Shown here: one piece after another, positions 1-8,560 of the stretch
Layout of the letters: each line of letters opens with the position of its first letter
Numbering within the stretch: position 1 is the stretch's first letter
Assembly: GCA_011525845.1 (NCBI GenBank)
Contig: WYBP01000017.1
Location: forward strand, 62,001 to 126,000
Source of the DNA: Gemmatimonadaceae bacterium
GTDB lineage: Bacteria; Gemmatimonadota; Gemmatimonadetes; Gemmatimonadales; Gemmatimonadaceae
DNA: 64,000 nucleotides
Reading direction: 5' to 3'
The notes under the pieces: model-generated
Seen by the model: the letters and a program-made list of their open reading frames with translations, nothing else
What the model was told of the DNA's origin: nothing
Database searches by the model: none
Program-made: the position numbers and the translations under genes

Positions 1-452
1 AGAAGACCCCCACGCACACCCCGCACTTCCGCGAACTGACCGACGCGGAGTGCCACGCCCTGCTCGCACGGCACCAGGTGGGGCGCCTCGCCTTCGCCCA
101 CAAGGACCGCGTGGACATCGAGCCGATCCACTTCGTGGCGGACGACGGCTGGCTCTACGGCCGCACCGCGCCCGGCACCAAGCTCGAGGTCGTCTCACGC
201 AACCGCTGGGTGGCGTTCGAGGTGGACGAGATCGCGGGGCTCTTCGACTGGCGCTCGGTGGTGGTGAAGGGCGGCTTCTACTTCCTGCGCAAGGACGGGA
301 GCGAGGCCGAGGCCGCGACGTACGAGAACGCGGTGCGCATCCTGCGGCGACTGATGCCGGAGACGCTCACGCCCGCCGACCCCCTGCCCGACCGCGTGAT
401 CCTCTTCCGGATCCACATCGACGAGATCACGGGGCGCGCGGCGAGCCCCTGA
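1..452 (+). CDS. Pyridoxamine 5'-phosphate oxidase-like flavin-binding protein (5' partial)
   Basis: The reading frame is open from the window edge, so the N-terminus is missing. The visible part reads FRELTDAECHALLARHQVGRLAF followed by IEPIHFVADDGWLYGRT, the pattern of small split-barrel FMN-binding proteins of the PPOX/nitroimidazole-reductase-like group. These bind a flavin and often a reduced cofactor in the cytoplasm; the substrate of this one is unknown. The GTG at 78 lies inside the conserved domain and is not the true start. The 3' end overlaps the convergent P1 peptidase gene by 26 bp. Confidence 0.8.
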   Translation, partial: KTPTHTPHFRELTDAECHALLARHQVGRLAFAHKDRVDIEPIHFVADDGWLYGRTAPGTKLEVVSRNRWVAFEVDEIAGLFDWRSVVVKGGFYFLRKDGSEAEAATYENAVRILRRLMPETLTPADPLPDRVILFRIHIDEITGRAASP

Positions 453-1605
453 TGCCGTGGCGCACGAGGATCTCGCGCACGCGGTCGAGCGGGATCGCCT
501 CCACGGTGCGCCCATTCCCCGTCACCGTCGTGGCCTGGAAGAGCGAGTTGTAGATCGCCTCCTCCACCGCTTCCACCGCGGCCTGGAAGACGGCGCTCAT
601 CTCCTCGTTGGCCAGTTCCGTGGTGGTGAGGCGGGGCGCATCCCAGGCGCGGCGCACCGACGCGGCGGTCGAGAAGGCGAGCGCATAGTCGCCGCTCCCG
701 TTGGAGGCCGAACTCCCCGTGCGCCCGAGCCCCATCATCGCGCGTGAGGCCACGCGACCGAGGTTGCGGTCCCCGAGCGGGGCATCGGTCGCGATCACGA
801 TGATCACCGAGCCGTCCCCCGCGTCCTCGCGCGTGGCGTTCTGGAACGAGTAGCGCCCCAGCTCCCTGCCGACAGGAGCGCCGAGCACCTGGAGCACGCC
901 GCCGAAGTTGCTCTGCACCAGCACGCCGACCGTCCACCCGCCGAGCGAGGCCGGGAGGACGCGCGAGGAGGTGCCGATGCCCCCCTTCCAGCCGAACGCC
1001 GAGGTGCCCGTGCCCGCGCCGACGCTCCCCTCGGCCACGGGACCGCCGGTCGCGCCCTCGAGGGCGCGGCGGACCGCTGCCGCGGTGACGGGACGCGCGC
1101 GGATGTCGTTCAACCCGCCGTCATTCGTCTCCCCGACCACGGGGTTGATCGACCGCACCTGCTCCATCCCCGGCTGCTCGAGGAGCCACTCGGCCATCGC
1201 GTCCGCCGCCTTCCAGACGCAGAGCGTGCAGGTGAGGAGGATCGGCGTCTCGAGCTCGCCCAGCTCGGCGAGCTGCGTGCTCCCCGCGAACTTCCCGAAC
1301 CCGTTCCCCACGTGGAGCGCCGCGGGCACGCGCGAGCGGTAGGCGTTCTCGCCGTGCGCGAGGATCGCGGTCACCCCGGTGCGCACCCGCTCCCCCTCGC
1401 TGAGCGTGACCTGTCCCACGCGCACGCCGGCGACGTCGGTGATGGCGTTGAGCGCGCCGGGCTGGAAGATCCCGGGGGCGACGCCGAGCTCGCGCGCGCG
1501 GGCGCGAGAGTCTTGGGCGGCGAGGTCGGAGGCGACGAGGGAGAGGACGGCGAGGACGCCGGCGGCGGACGCGATGACCGAAAGGCGAGGGCGGAGGGTG
1601 CGCAT
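427..1605 (-). CDS. Secreted P1 family (DmpA-like) peptidase
   Basis: The 392-residue protein begins with a signal peptide ([19 protein letters not shown], cleavage near SDLAAQ). It then carries family features: [11 protein letters not shown] near the start, [13 protein letters not shown], the glycine-rich [14 protein letters not shown], and [14 protein letters not shown]1/DmpA enzymes are Ntn-type aminopeptidases/D-esterases that cleave themselves in front of a nucleophilic serine; the leader implies periplasmic or extracellular action here. The ATG at 1605 was chosen because it opens the signal peptide, although the frame stays open far upstream. There is no Shine-Dalgarno sequence; a TAAGAT box lies 7 nt upstream, so the mRNA may be leaderless. 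It is divergent to holB. Confidence 0.85.
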   Translation of the reverse strand: MRTLRPRLSVIASAAGVLAVLSLVASDLAAQDSRARARELGVAPGIFQPGALNAITDVAGVRVGQVTLSEGERVRTGVTAILAHGENAYRSRVPAALHVGNGFGKFAGSTQLAELGELETPILLTCTLCVWKAADAMAEWLLEQPGMEQVRSINPVVGETNDGGLNDIRARPVTAAAVRRALEGATGGPVAEGSVGAGTGTSAFGWKGGIGTSSRVLPASLGGWTVGVLVQSNFGGVLQVLGAPVGRELGRYSFQNATREDAGDGSVIIVIATDAPLGDRNLGRVASRAMMGLGRTGSSASNGSGDYALAFSTAASVRRAWDAPRLTTTELANEEMSAVFQAAVEAVEEAIYNSLFQATTVTGNGRTVEAIPLDRVREILVRHGIRGSPRAP

Positions 1606-1623
1606 GCGGGATATCTTACGGAC
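1606..1623. promoter_or_regulatory. Overlapping divergent -10 boxes, probable leaderless starts
   Basis: Only 18 bp separate two divergent start codons. On the plus strand TATCTT (1612-1617) sits 6 nt before the holB GTG. On the minus strand TAAGAT (complement of 1613-1618) sits 7 nt before the peptidase ATG. The two hexamers share five base pairs, and neither gene has a Shine-Dalgarno sequence. The geometry places both transcription starts at or next to the start codons. This is a sequence-based inference. Confidence 0.5.
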
Positions 1624-2685
1624 GTGCCGCTCATCCCGCTCTATGGTCACGACGCGCTCCGCGCGCGGCTCGCCGAACAGGCGGACCGCGGTGCATTGCC
1701 CGCGAGCCTCCTGCTCACCGGGCCCGCGGGCGTGGGGAAGCAGCGGCTCGCGCTCTGGCTCGGGGCCCGGCTCCTCTGCGAGGCGGCCGAACGCCCCTGC
1801 GGCACCTGCCAGCACTGCCGCTATGCGGCGGAGCTCCAGCACCCCGACCTGCGCTGGTTCTTCCCGCGCGCACGGATCCCCAACTCCAGCGACATCGCGG
1901 TGGAGGAGGTGCAGCAGGAGTACGACGAGGCCGTGCGCGAGCGGGTGGAGGCGCGCGGGCTCTACGCGCGCCCCGACGGCTCGGCGGGCATCTTCGTCTA
2001 CGTGACGCGCCTCCTGGTGCAGCTCGCTTCGCGCTCCCCGGCCATGGCGCGCCGCAAGGTCTTCGTGGTGGGCGATGCGGAGCGGATGGCGCCGCAGGCT
2101 TCGTCGCAGGAGGCCGCGAATGCCTTCCTCAAGCTGCTCGAGGAGCCGCCCGCGGACACGACGCTCATCCTCACCTCGAGCGAACCCGGCTCTCTCCTGC
2201 CGACCATCCGGTCGCGCGTGGTGACCGTGCGCGTCGCCCCGGTGGCCGAGGCGCCGATGCGCCGGTTCCTCACGGACGAGGCGGGGACGGGCGCGCTCCC
2301 CAACGAACCGGTGGAGGTGCTCCTCGGACTCGCGGGTGGCGCGCCGGGGCTCCTGATCGGCTCCGACGAGCGCGCGGCGGCCGTCGCCCGGGCGCGCCAG
2401 ATGCTCGCCGCGGCGGATGCCGGCCGGGAGCAGGCGCTGCGCGCCGCGTTCACCAGCGGATCGGCGCGGGCGCGCGGCGCGTTCACCGACGTGCTCGACG
2501 CGCTGACCGTGCTCCTGCACGAGCGCGCGCGCGACGCCACCGCGCGCGGGGACGACGCCGCCGCGACGCGCGCCGTGCGCGCGGTGCCGGCTGTCGAGGA
2601 GGCGAAGCGTGCCGCCGAGGGGAACGCCAACCCACAGCTGGTCACGGCACGGCTGCTCGGCGAACTGAGCGGGGTGCACGCATGA
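1624..2685 (+). CDS. holB: DNA polymerase III subunit delta' (clamp loader)
   Basis: A 353-residue AAA+ clamp-loader subunit. Visible features are a Walker A loop (GPAGVGKQ), the four-cysteine zinc module [14 protein letters not shown], the helix with [18 protein letters not shown] typical of delta'/gamma, and IRSRVVTV, where the usual SRC motif has valine in place of cysteine. It loads the sliding clamp during replication. The GTG at 1624 places the protein start at [15 protein letters not shown], as in the family. Its stop codon overlaps the moaC start (ATGA), so the two are probably translationally coupled. Confidence 0.9.
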   Translation: MPLIPLYGHDALRARLAEQADRGALPASLLLTGPAGVGKQRLALWLGARLLCEAAERPCGTCQHCRYAAELQHPDLRWFFPRARIPNSSDIAVEEVQQEYDEAVRERVEARGLYARPDGSAGIFVYVTRLLVQLASRSPAMARRKVFVVGDAERMAPQASSQEAANAFLKLLEEPPADTTLILTSSEPGSLLPTIRSRVVTVRVAPVAEAPMRRFLTDEAGTGALPNEPVEVLLGLAGGAPGLLIGSDERAAAVARARQMLAAADAGREQALRAAFTSGSARARGAFTDVLDALTVLLHERARDATARGDDAAATRAVRAVPAVEEAKRAAEGNANPQLVTARLLGELSGVHA

Positions 2686-3185
2686 GCGGGCGTGCGCGGA
2701 AGGGGCCGGCGAAGCCCCTCTCGCACCTCGACGCCGCCGGCCGCGCGTCGATGGTGGACGTGAGCGCGAAACCCCCGACGGCGCGTCGCGCGCTGGCCGA
2801 GGGACGGATCGTGATGGGCGCCGCGGCATTCACCGCTGTCCGCAACGCGACCATCGCGAAGGGGGACGTGATCGGCACCGCGCGGATCGCCGGCGTGATG
2901 GCGGCCAAGCGCACCGCAGAGCTGATCCCGCTCTGCCACCCGCTCGCGCTCAGCGACATCCAGGTGCGCTTCTCGCTCGACGAGAAGGCCGGTGCGGTGC
3001 ACTGCGAGGCGGAGGTCCGCACCTCCGGTCCCACCGGCGTCGAGATGGAGGCGCTCACCGCGGTCTCGGTGGCGCTCCTCACCGTCTACGACATGGCGAA
3101 GAGCGCGGACAAGGGGATGCGGATCGAGGGGGTGCGGCTGCTGGAGAAGGAAGGGGGCAAGTCGGGACGCTGGACCGCGCGCTGA
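2682..3185 (+). CDS. moaC: Cyclic pyranopterin monophosphate synthase MoaC
   Basis: A 167-residue protein with the MoaC signatures: MVDVSAK near the N-terminus, [34 protein letters not shown] and ADKGMRI with the conserved Asp and Lys. It converts the MoaA product into cyclic pyranopterin monophosphate in molybdenum cofactor synthesis. About 20 basic residues precede the conserved MVDVS motif; the ATG at 2682 is favoured because it forms an ATGA overlap with holB, but the ATG of MVDVS at 2751 is also possible. No other molybdopterin gene is nearby. Confidence 0.93.
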   Translation: MSGRARKGPAKPLSHLDAAGRASMVDVSAKPPTARRALAEGRIVMGAAAFTAVRNATIAKGDVIGTARIAGVMAAKRTAELIPLCHPLALSDIQVRFSLDEKAGAVHCEAEVRTSGPTGVEMEALTAVSVALLTVYDMAKSADKGMRIEGVRLLEKEGGKSGRWTAR

Positions 3186-3227
3186 CCCGGCATCACGCCG
3201 GCCGCGGCGCGCGCCCGGGCGGCCGGA

Positions 3228-4715
3228 CTACCGCACCCGCAGCTTCTGCCCGATCCGGATCTTGTCGCTCTTGAGTCCGTTCATCCGCATCAGCTGGGCC
3301 ACGCTGGTCCCGTTCCGCCGCGCGATGACGCTCAGCGACTCCCCGCGCTTCACCACGTGGAGGCCGCTGGAGGAACTCCCGTAGCGCTCGATCGCCGGGT
3401 TCGGCACGTCGCGCGCGGCGCGCACGACGTCCGCGCGGGGCACGAGGATCCGCTGGCCGGCATGCAGGTTCCCGTTCTTGAGGCGGGTCGCCTGCGGGTT
3501 GTACCAGTTGAGCTGCTGCGCGGTGAGCCCGTTCGCCTTGGCGATCTTCGTGATGTAGTCGCCTTCCTTGGTGACGACGGTCTTGACCGCCTTCCGCTCC
3601 TCGGCGCCGAGCGCCGCGAACGCCTCCTCGAAGCCCTCTGCCGCGCCGACGGGCACGCGCAGGTAGCTGGAACGGCCGCTGGGCGGCGTCATCCCGCGCA
3701 GGATCTGCGGGTTGTAGTCGAGGAGCGTGTCGAGCCGGACGTCCGTCGCCCTCGCGACCGCCGCGAGCGGCGTCGCCGGCGGCACCAGCACGGAATCCCA
3801 GGCGAAGGGCTCCACCCGCCGGACCTCGAGCCCGTACTTCGCCGGCTCCTTCCCGACCAGCGCCGCCGCGATCAGCTTCGGCACGTAGTCGCGCGTCTCC
3901 GCGCGGAGCGCCTTGGTGTCCGCGAGCGCGAAGAAGAGGTCGTCCCCCTCGCTCCCCTCGAGGCTGACGCGGTTCGCGGTGAGGCCCCGCGAGACACGGC
4001 CGGGACCGCCGTTGTAGGCCGCGGCCGCGAGGTACATCGATCCGAACCCCTCACGGAGCTCGTTCAGGTACGCCACCGCGGCGTCGGTGGACCGCACCGG
4101 GTCGCGCCGCTCGTCCACCCACCAGTCCACCCGCAGCCCGACGCCCTTTGCGGTGCCGGTCATGAACTGCCACATCCCGACCGCGGCAGCACGCGAGTAG
4201 GCGTGCGGGTCGTACCAGCTCTCGATCAGCGAGAGGTAGATCATGTCCTCGGGGAGCCCGCCCGCGCGCAGCTTGGCGTGGATCATCGGCGCGTAGCGGC
4301 TCTGGCGCTCCAGCGCGGGCTCGAACGACTCCTTGGTGACCTCGCTGAAGCGCTGCACGAAGTACTCCACGCGCGCATGCGATTCATACGGGGCGACAGC
4401 GATGTCCCAGGCCGGCGGCGGATCGACGGGTTCGGGCTCCGGATCCGGCTCGGGGAGCGTCGCCTCAGGCAGCGCGACCGGCGCCGCTGGACCCGACTCG
4501 GGCGCGGCGGGATTCGCAGCCTCGGCGGCGCTGGGCGGCGCCTCGCGTGCAGCGGCGTCCGCCGCCGGGGCGGCGGCGATGGGAGCGGACGCCTGCCGCT
4601 CCGAGCCCTCCGGGGCCTCGGGCACCGGCCCGGTGCGATGAGCACCGAACCCCAGCGGCCCGCAGGCGGCGCAGAGCGACACGAAGATCCCCACCAGGAA
4701 GCGCGATCCCGCCAT
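3228..4715 (-). CDS. MltD-like lytic transglycosylase lipoprotein with LysM repeats
   Basis: A 495-residue lipoprotein: signal sequence with lipobox LCAAC (Cys18), then a Pro/Ala/Glu-rich linker to about residue 110. A soluble lytic transglycosylase domain follows (YLSLIESWYDPHAYSRAAA, catalytic Glu near 164; later AAYNGGPGRVSRG). Two LysM modules end the protein, one around 385-430 and one in the last 45 residues (HVVKRGESLSVIARRNGTS). Such enzymes cleave peptidoglycan glycan strands from the outer-membrane face of the periplasm. The start has a strong ribosome-binding site (GGAGGGGGA directly upstream). It is divergent to the beta-lactamase-like gene. Confidence 0.92.
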   Translation of the reverse strand: MAGSRFLVGIFVSLCAACGPLGFGAHRTGPVPEAPEGSERQASAPIAAAPAADAAAREAPPSAAEAANPAAPESGPAAPVALPEATLPEPDPEPEPVDPPPAWDIAVAPYESHARVEYFVQRFSEVTKESFEPALERQSRYAPMIHAKLRAGGLPEDMIYLSLIESWYDPHAYSRAAAVGMWQFMTGTAKGVGLRVDWWVDERRDPVRSTDAAVAYLNELREGFGSMYLAAAAYNGGPGRVSRGLTANRVSLEGSEGDDLFFALADTKALRAETRDYVPKLIAAALVGKEPAKYGLEVRRVEPFAWDSVLVPPATPLAAVARATDVRLDTLLDYNPQILRGMTPPSGRSSYLRVPVGAAEGFEEAFAALGAEERKAVKTVVTKEGDYITKIAKANGLTAQQLNWYNPQATRLKNGNLHAGQRILVPRADVVRAARDVPNPAIERYGSSSSGLHVVKRGESLSVIARRNGTSVAQLMRMNGLKSDKIRIGQKLRVR

Positions 4716-4776
4716 TCCCCCTCCAAGACGATGGACTGTCCGGCGCGGCGGCCGCGCTCGCGACCCACCTACACCC

Positions 4777-4788
4777 TATATTCGGCTC
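4777..4788 (+). promoter_or_regulatory. -10 box for a probable leaderless transcript
   Basis: TATATT at 4777-4782 matches the sigma-70 -10 consensus at five of six positions and ends 6 nt before the GTG start. The expected transcription start therefore coincides with the start codon, and no Shine-Dalgarno sequence is present. No convincing -35 hexamer was found. Confidence 0.5.
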
Positions 4789-5745
4789 GTGCGTTCCTAC
4801 CCTACGGCCCTCGCCCTTGTTCTGCTGGCGTGGGCACCCACCCATTCTAGCCCGCAAGACACGGGCCCCGCACCCCGCACGGCCCGTGACATTGGTCACA
4901 GCCGCTCACAGCCCGGTTCCCTCGGCGCGGCCCTCAGGCAGCGCATCGCCGCCACCCCCGGGGCCGAGGTGGGGCTCTGGTTCCACGACCTCGCCACCGG
5001 CACCACGCTCGGCATCGGCGACACCGTCCCGTTCCACGCCGCGAGCACCATGAAGGTGCCCGTGATGTTCGAGCTCTTCCGCCGCGCCGACGCCGGCACG
5101 CTCAGCCTCGACGACCGCATCCCGCTCGGGAACCGCTTCGCGTCCATCGTGGACGGTTCCCCCTACGCCCTCTCGGCCTCCGACGATTCCGACCGCGCGC
5201 TCTACGCACGCGTCGGCGCCCCGATCTCGCTGCGCGAGCTGAACGAGCGGATGATCGTGCGCTCCAGCAACCTCGCAACGAACGTGCTGATCGAACGCCT
5301 CGATCCCACGCGCGTGACATCCCTCGCCCGCACCCTGGGGGGCGAGGGCGTGATCGTGCGCCGTGGGGTGGAGGACGGCGTCGCCTTCCGGGCCGGCCTC
5401 AACAACACGACGACCGCGCGCGGCCTCGGGAAACTCCTCGTCGCGCTGGAGCGGGGGGAGGTGGCCTCCGCCTGGGCCACCATTGCGATGCGCGAGACCC
5501 TCATGCGCCAGGAGTTCAACAACGAGATCCCCGCGGGGCTCCCGCCCGGCACGCGCGTTGCGCACAAGACGGGGTGGATCACCGCCACCACGCACGACGC
5601 GGCGATCGTCTACCCGCCGGGCCGCGACCCCTTCGTGCTGGTGATCCTCACGCGGGCCATCCCGGAGCGCCGGGACGCGCAGCGACTCATGGCCGACCTC
5701 GCCCGCATCGTCTGGGACGAGGTCAGCCGGCCGCGTGCACCGTGA
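4789..5745 (+). CDS. Secreted class A beta-lactamase-like serine hydrolase
   Basis: A 318-residue protein with a short signal peptide (MRSYPTALALVLLAWAPTHS). It has the penicilloyl-serine-transferase motifs: S86-T-M-K89, S159-S-N161 (in place of SDN) and K260-T-G262. The omega-loop region reads RRGVEDGVAFRAGLNNTTT, which keeps the TTT landmark but has no clear E166-xx-LN pattern, so deacylation of beta-lactams cannot be assumed. It may be a true class A enzyme or a related periplasmic hydrolase. It overlaps the convergent histidine kinase gene by 23 bp. Confidence 0.82.
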   Translation: MRSYPTALALVLLAWAPTHSSPQDTGPAPRTARDIGHSRSQPGSLGAALRQRIAATPGAEVGLWFHDLATGTTLGIGDTVPFHAASTMKVPVMFELFRRADAGTLSLDDRIPLGNRFASIVDGSPYALSASDDSDRALYARVGAPISLRELNERMIVRSSNLATNVLIERLDPTRVTSLARTLGGEGVIVRRGVEDGVAFRAGLNNTTTARGLGKLLVALERGEVASAWATIAMRETLMRQEFNNEIPAGLPPGTRVAHKTGWITATTHDAAIVYPPGRDPFVLVILTRAIPERRDAQRLMADLARIVWDEVSRPRAP

Positions 5746-7567
5746 AGGAGAAGGTGCTCCCCTTCCCGACCTCGCTCTCCGCCCAGAGCCGGCCGCCGTG
5801 CGCCTCGACGATGCCGCGCGCGATCGCGAGCCCGAGCCCGGTGCCCCCCTTGGGCGCCGTCCCCCGCACCGTCCAGTAGCGCTCGAAGATCAGCGGCATC
5901 GAGGCCGGAGCGATCCCGCTCCCGGTGTCCGCCACCGACACGCGCACCTCGTCCCCCTGCGCTTCGGCCCGCACCGTGATCCGTCCGCCACGCTCCGAGT
6001 AGCGCAGGGCGTTCGACAGGAGGTTCGAGAGCACCTGCACGAGCCGCTCCGCGTCGCCGCTGATCGCTGGGAGCGGCGGGAGGGGATCCAGCGCGAGCAC
6101 CACGCCCCGCTCGGCCGACTCGCGCCGGAAGAGCGCCACCGCGCGCTCCATGATGGGGGGCAGCTCCTCGGGGCGTCGCTCCACCGAGAGCCGCCCCACC
6201 TCGATGTTCGCCACGTCGAGCAGGTCGCGGATCATCCGCTGCGTGAGCTCCTGGCTCGTGACGATGTTCTCCGCCAGCTCCCGGCGCGGCGCGTCCTCCT
6301 CCGGGGTCGCGGCGAGCAGGGCGCGCGCACTCATGCCGATCGCCGAGATGGGGTTCCGCAGGTCATGGGAGACGACGCCGAGCGCGTGGTCCCTCGCCCG
6401 GGTGGCGGCCTGCGCCGTCTCATAGAGCCGCGCGTTGTCGAGCGCGAAGGCCGCGCGCAGCGCGAGCTCCTCGGCGATCGCGCGCTCGAGGTCCGTGAAG
6501 GGTGCCGCGTCGGCCGTACGGAAGATCTGGAGCACGCCCAGCACATGCTCGCGCGCGACGAGCGGGAGGAGGAAGAGCGACCGCATGCCGAGCGCGCGCA
6601 TCCGCGCGAATGCCGCCGCGTCGGCCGTGTGCGCCTCGAGCCACTCGTCGGTCACCTCTTCCACGTGCTCCACTTCCGCATGCCGCAGCACATCCACTAC
6701 GCGCGAGGGCGAGTCCATGTCGAGGGGGATCCCGGCGACGGCTCCGAGGGCCGCGTCGAGCGCGCCGTCCCCCGTCGTGGCCGGCACGCGTCGCAGGAAG
6801 CGCGTCCCCGTCACTACGTCGAGGATCGCGCCGTTCCCCAGCCAGGGGAGCGGGAGCTGCACGATCGACCGCTCGGTCGCCGTGACCTCGAGCGTCTCGC
6901 CGAGCGTCGCGACGGCGGCCGCGAGCCGGCGCTGCGCCTCGTCCCGCTGGCGGCGCTCGGTCACGTCGCGCAGGAGCACAGTGTACACCATCGCCCCGTT
7001 GGCCTGCTGGAGCTTCGAGATCGACGCCTCCGCCGGGAACTCGTCCCCCGACTTCCGCAGGCCGAAGATCTCGCGGCGGTTCGCCATCTGGCGGGCCGAC
7101 TCCGGCGCCTGGCCGAACGCGCGGATGTGCGCCGCGTGCCCCTGCCGGTAGCGGTCGGGCATCAGCGTGCCGAGCGACTTCCCGATCATCTCCTCCGCCG
7201 TGTGGCCGAAGATCCGCTCCGCCCCACGGTTGTAATGGATGATCCGCTGGTGGTCGTCGACGGAGATGACCGCGTCCGCCGCGATGTCGAGGATCCCCGC
7301 GAACTTCGCCTCCGACGCCCGCAGTGCGGCCTCCGCCTCGCCTCGCAGCACGAGGTCGTCCTGCAGGCTCGCATAGGCGAGCCAGCCGAGCACCACCGCG
7401 AGCAGGAGGGTGATGGCGAGGAGGGCCTGCACCACGCGCAGCTCCGTCCCGCCGCCCGCGATCGCCGCCGCACGCTGCGTGGCGGTGAGGGCCACGGTCC
7501 CCACCAGCACGACGGAGAGCACCCCCGCACCTACGGTGAGACGGAGTTTCGACGTTGTGGAGAGCAT
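5723..7567 (-). CDS. PAS/GAF sensor histidine kinase
   Basis: A 614-residue kinase. Two N-terminal transmembrane helices (about 12-33 and 45-66) are followed by a PAS domain (85-205, with HYNRGAERIFGHTAEEMIGKS), a GAF domain (about 215-375) and a HisKA domain with phospho-acceptor His401 (GVVSHDLRNPIS). The HATPase domain has N box NLLSNALRYSE, G1 DTGSGIAP and G2 GGTGLGLAIARG. With almost no periplasmic loop, the signal is probably intracellular or membrane-borne. It lies 36 nt downstream of the NarL-type regulator and most likely phosphorylates it. Pairing a HisKA-type kinase with a LuxR-type regulator is less usual than the HisKA_3 pairing. Confidence 0.9.
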   Translation of the reverse strand: MLSTTSKLRLTVGAGVLSVVLVGTVALTATQRAAAIAGGGTELRVVQALLAITLLLAVVLGWLAYASLQDDLVLRGEAEAALRASEAKFAGILDIAADAVISVDDHQRIIHYNRGAERIFGHTAEEMIGKSLGTLMPDRYRQGHAAHIRAFGQAPESARQMANRREIFGLRKSGDEFPAEASISKLQQANGAMVYTVLLRDVTERRQRDEAQRRLAAAVATLGETLEVTATERSIVQLPLPWLGNGAILDVVTGTRFLRRVPATTGDGALDAALGAVAGIPLDMDSPSRVVDVLRHAEVEHVEEVTDEWLEAHTADAAAFARMRALGMRSLFLLPLVAREHVLGVLQIFRTADAAPFTDLERAIAEELALRAAFALDNARLYETAQAATRARDHALGVVSHDLRNPISAIGMSARALLAATPEEDAPRRELAENIVTSQELTQRMIRDLLDVANIEVGRLSVERRPEELPPIMERAVALFRRESAERGVVLALDPLPPLPAISGDAERLVQVLSNLLSNALRYSERGGRITVRAEAQGDEVRVSVADTGSGIAPASMPLIFERYWTVRGTAPKGGTGLGLAIARGIVEAHGGRLWAESEVGKGSTFSFTVHAAG

Positions 7568-7603
7568 GGTGCTGCGGAAGATGGGCCGCGCGCGCGGCGG
7601 CGG

Positions 7604-8269
7604 CTACTCGCCTTCCTGCAGGAGCCCGAGGCGCAGCGCGAGCTGCACGTACTCGTGGCGGTGCGAGAGCCCGAGCTTGTCCTGGATCCGCGCCTTGTAC
7701 GTGTCGACCGTCTTCGGGGAGATGAAGAGCCGCTCCCCGATCTCCGGCGCCGAGTACCCCTGCGCGACGAGGCGCAGCACGTCGCGCTCGCGGTCGGTCA
7801 GCCGCTCGTACTTCGAGCGGTCCTCTGCCATCGGGTCCTTGCGCTGGTAGCCCTTGGCCAGGATGCGGGCCGCCTCGGGCCGCACGAAGATGTCGCCGCG
7901 CGCCACCGTGCGGACCGCCTCCACCAGCTCGCGGTCGGCCGCGGTCTTGGGGAGGAACCCCGTCGCCCCCGCCTCCAGCATGGGCACGAGGTAGTCCTCC
8001 TCGGGGTGCATCGTGAGGATCAACACGCGCGAGGGGATGCCCTGTTCGATCAGCATCTTGGTGGCCTCGCCGCCGTCCACCTCGCCGATCGAGAGGTCCA
8101 TCACGACGACCTCGGGCTTGAGGCGCGCGGCCATCTCGACGGCCTCGGGTCCGGTGGAGGCCTCGCCCACGACGAGCATGTCCTTCGCGGAGCCGAGCAC
8201 GGCCTTGAGGCCCGCACGCACGACGGCGTGGTCGTCGGCCAGGATGATCCGGATGAGGTCGTCAGCCAT
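7604..8269 (-). CDS. NarL/LuxR-family response regulator
   Basis: A 221-residue regulator. The receiver domain (about 1-125) has the acidic pair in LADDHAVVRAG, phospho-acceptor Asp58 (VVVMDLS) and the conserved Lys in GFLPKTA. The C-terminal LuxR helix-turn-helix covers about 155-212 (LTDRERDVLRLVAQGYSAPEI, then FISPKTVDTYKARI). It is the first gene of a two-gene operon with the PAS/GAF kinase. Upstream are two palindromes that may be autoregulatory sites. The start codon has no clear Shine-Dalgarno sequence. Confidence 0.93.
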   Translation of the reverse strand: MADDLIRIILADDHAVVRAGLKAVLGSAKDMLVVGEASTGPEAVEMAARLKPEVVVMDLSIGEVDGGEATKMLIEQGIPSRVLILTMHPEEDYLVPMLEAGATGFLPKTAADRELVEAVRTVARGDIFVRPEAARILAKGYQRKDPMAEDRSKYERLTDRERDVLRLVAQGYSAPEIGERLFISPKTVDTYKARIQDKLGLSHRHEYVQLALRLGLLQEGE

Positions 8270-8300
8270 GGCCGTAGGCTACGGGCGCGGGGGGGCGCAT

Positions 8301-8339
8301 ACCATAAGGTGGTTTCCCGTATCCTCTCGGGGAATCCCC
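8301..8339. promoter_or_regulatory. Palindromes upstream of the NarL-type regulator gene
   Basis: Two small inverted repeats occupy the regulator's upstream region: ACCA-TAAGG-TGGT (8301-8313) and the perfect GGGGA-A-TCCCC (8329-8339). A longer TTCCC-N11-GGGAA pair (8314-8334) overlaps the second. NarL/DevR-type regulators usually bind short inverted repeats of this size. The function is inferred from position only. Confidence 0.35.
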
Positions 8340-8373
8340 TACAGCCTCGCCAGCGGCGGCGAGAGGTGCGCAG

Positions 8374-8446
8374 TGACCCGGGTGGGGCTCGAACCCACGA
8401 CCTGCGGATTAAAAGTCCGATGCTCTACCAGCTGAGCTACCGGGTC
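8374..8446 (-). tRNA. tRNA-Lys (anticodon TTT)
   Basis: Read on the minus strand, the 73-nt sequence starts with acceptor arm GACCCGG and ends with the matching CCGGGTC plus discriminator A. The D arm (AGCTCAGCTGGTAGAGC), the anticodon loop CTTTTAA and the T arm GTGGGTTCGAGCCCCAC are all intact. The CCA end is not encoded. Confidence 0.96.
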
Positions 8447-8560
8447 GGGAACGCCCCTGAAGATAATCGACGCGGGGCGCGCTGGACGCGCGGACCCATC
8501 GGCCAGAGTTTATCCGCTCCGACCGCGCACCGGTCCGATCAACCCCGACTCCCCCCCTTC

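Noticed and set aside
1606-2829. N-terminal extension of the P1 peptidase frame
   Set aside because: The frame is open upstream only because of high GC; the signal peptide begins at 1605 and the region upstream encodes HolB on the other strand.
8371-8450. Peptide of the VGLEPTTCGLKVRCST type over the tRNA
   Set aside because: This is the well-known artefact of translating the complement of a tRNA gene.
5735-8560. A very long plus-strand open frame running from the beta-lactamase-like gene end to the hydrolase
   Set aside because: It is antisense to the kinase, the regulator and tRNA-Lys; its Arg/Asp/His-rich translation is typical of a high-GC shadow frame. Only the part from 8561 on is a real gene.
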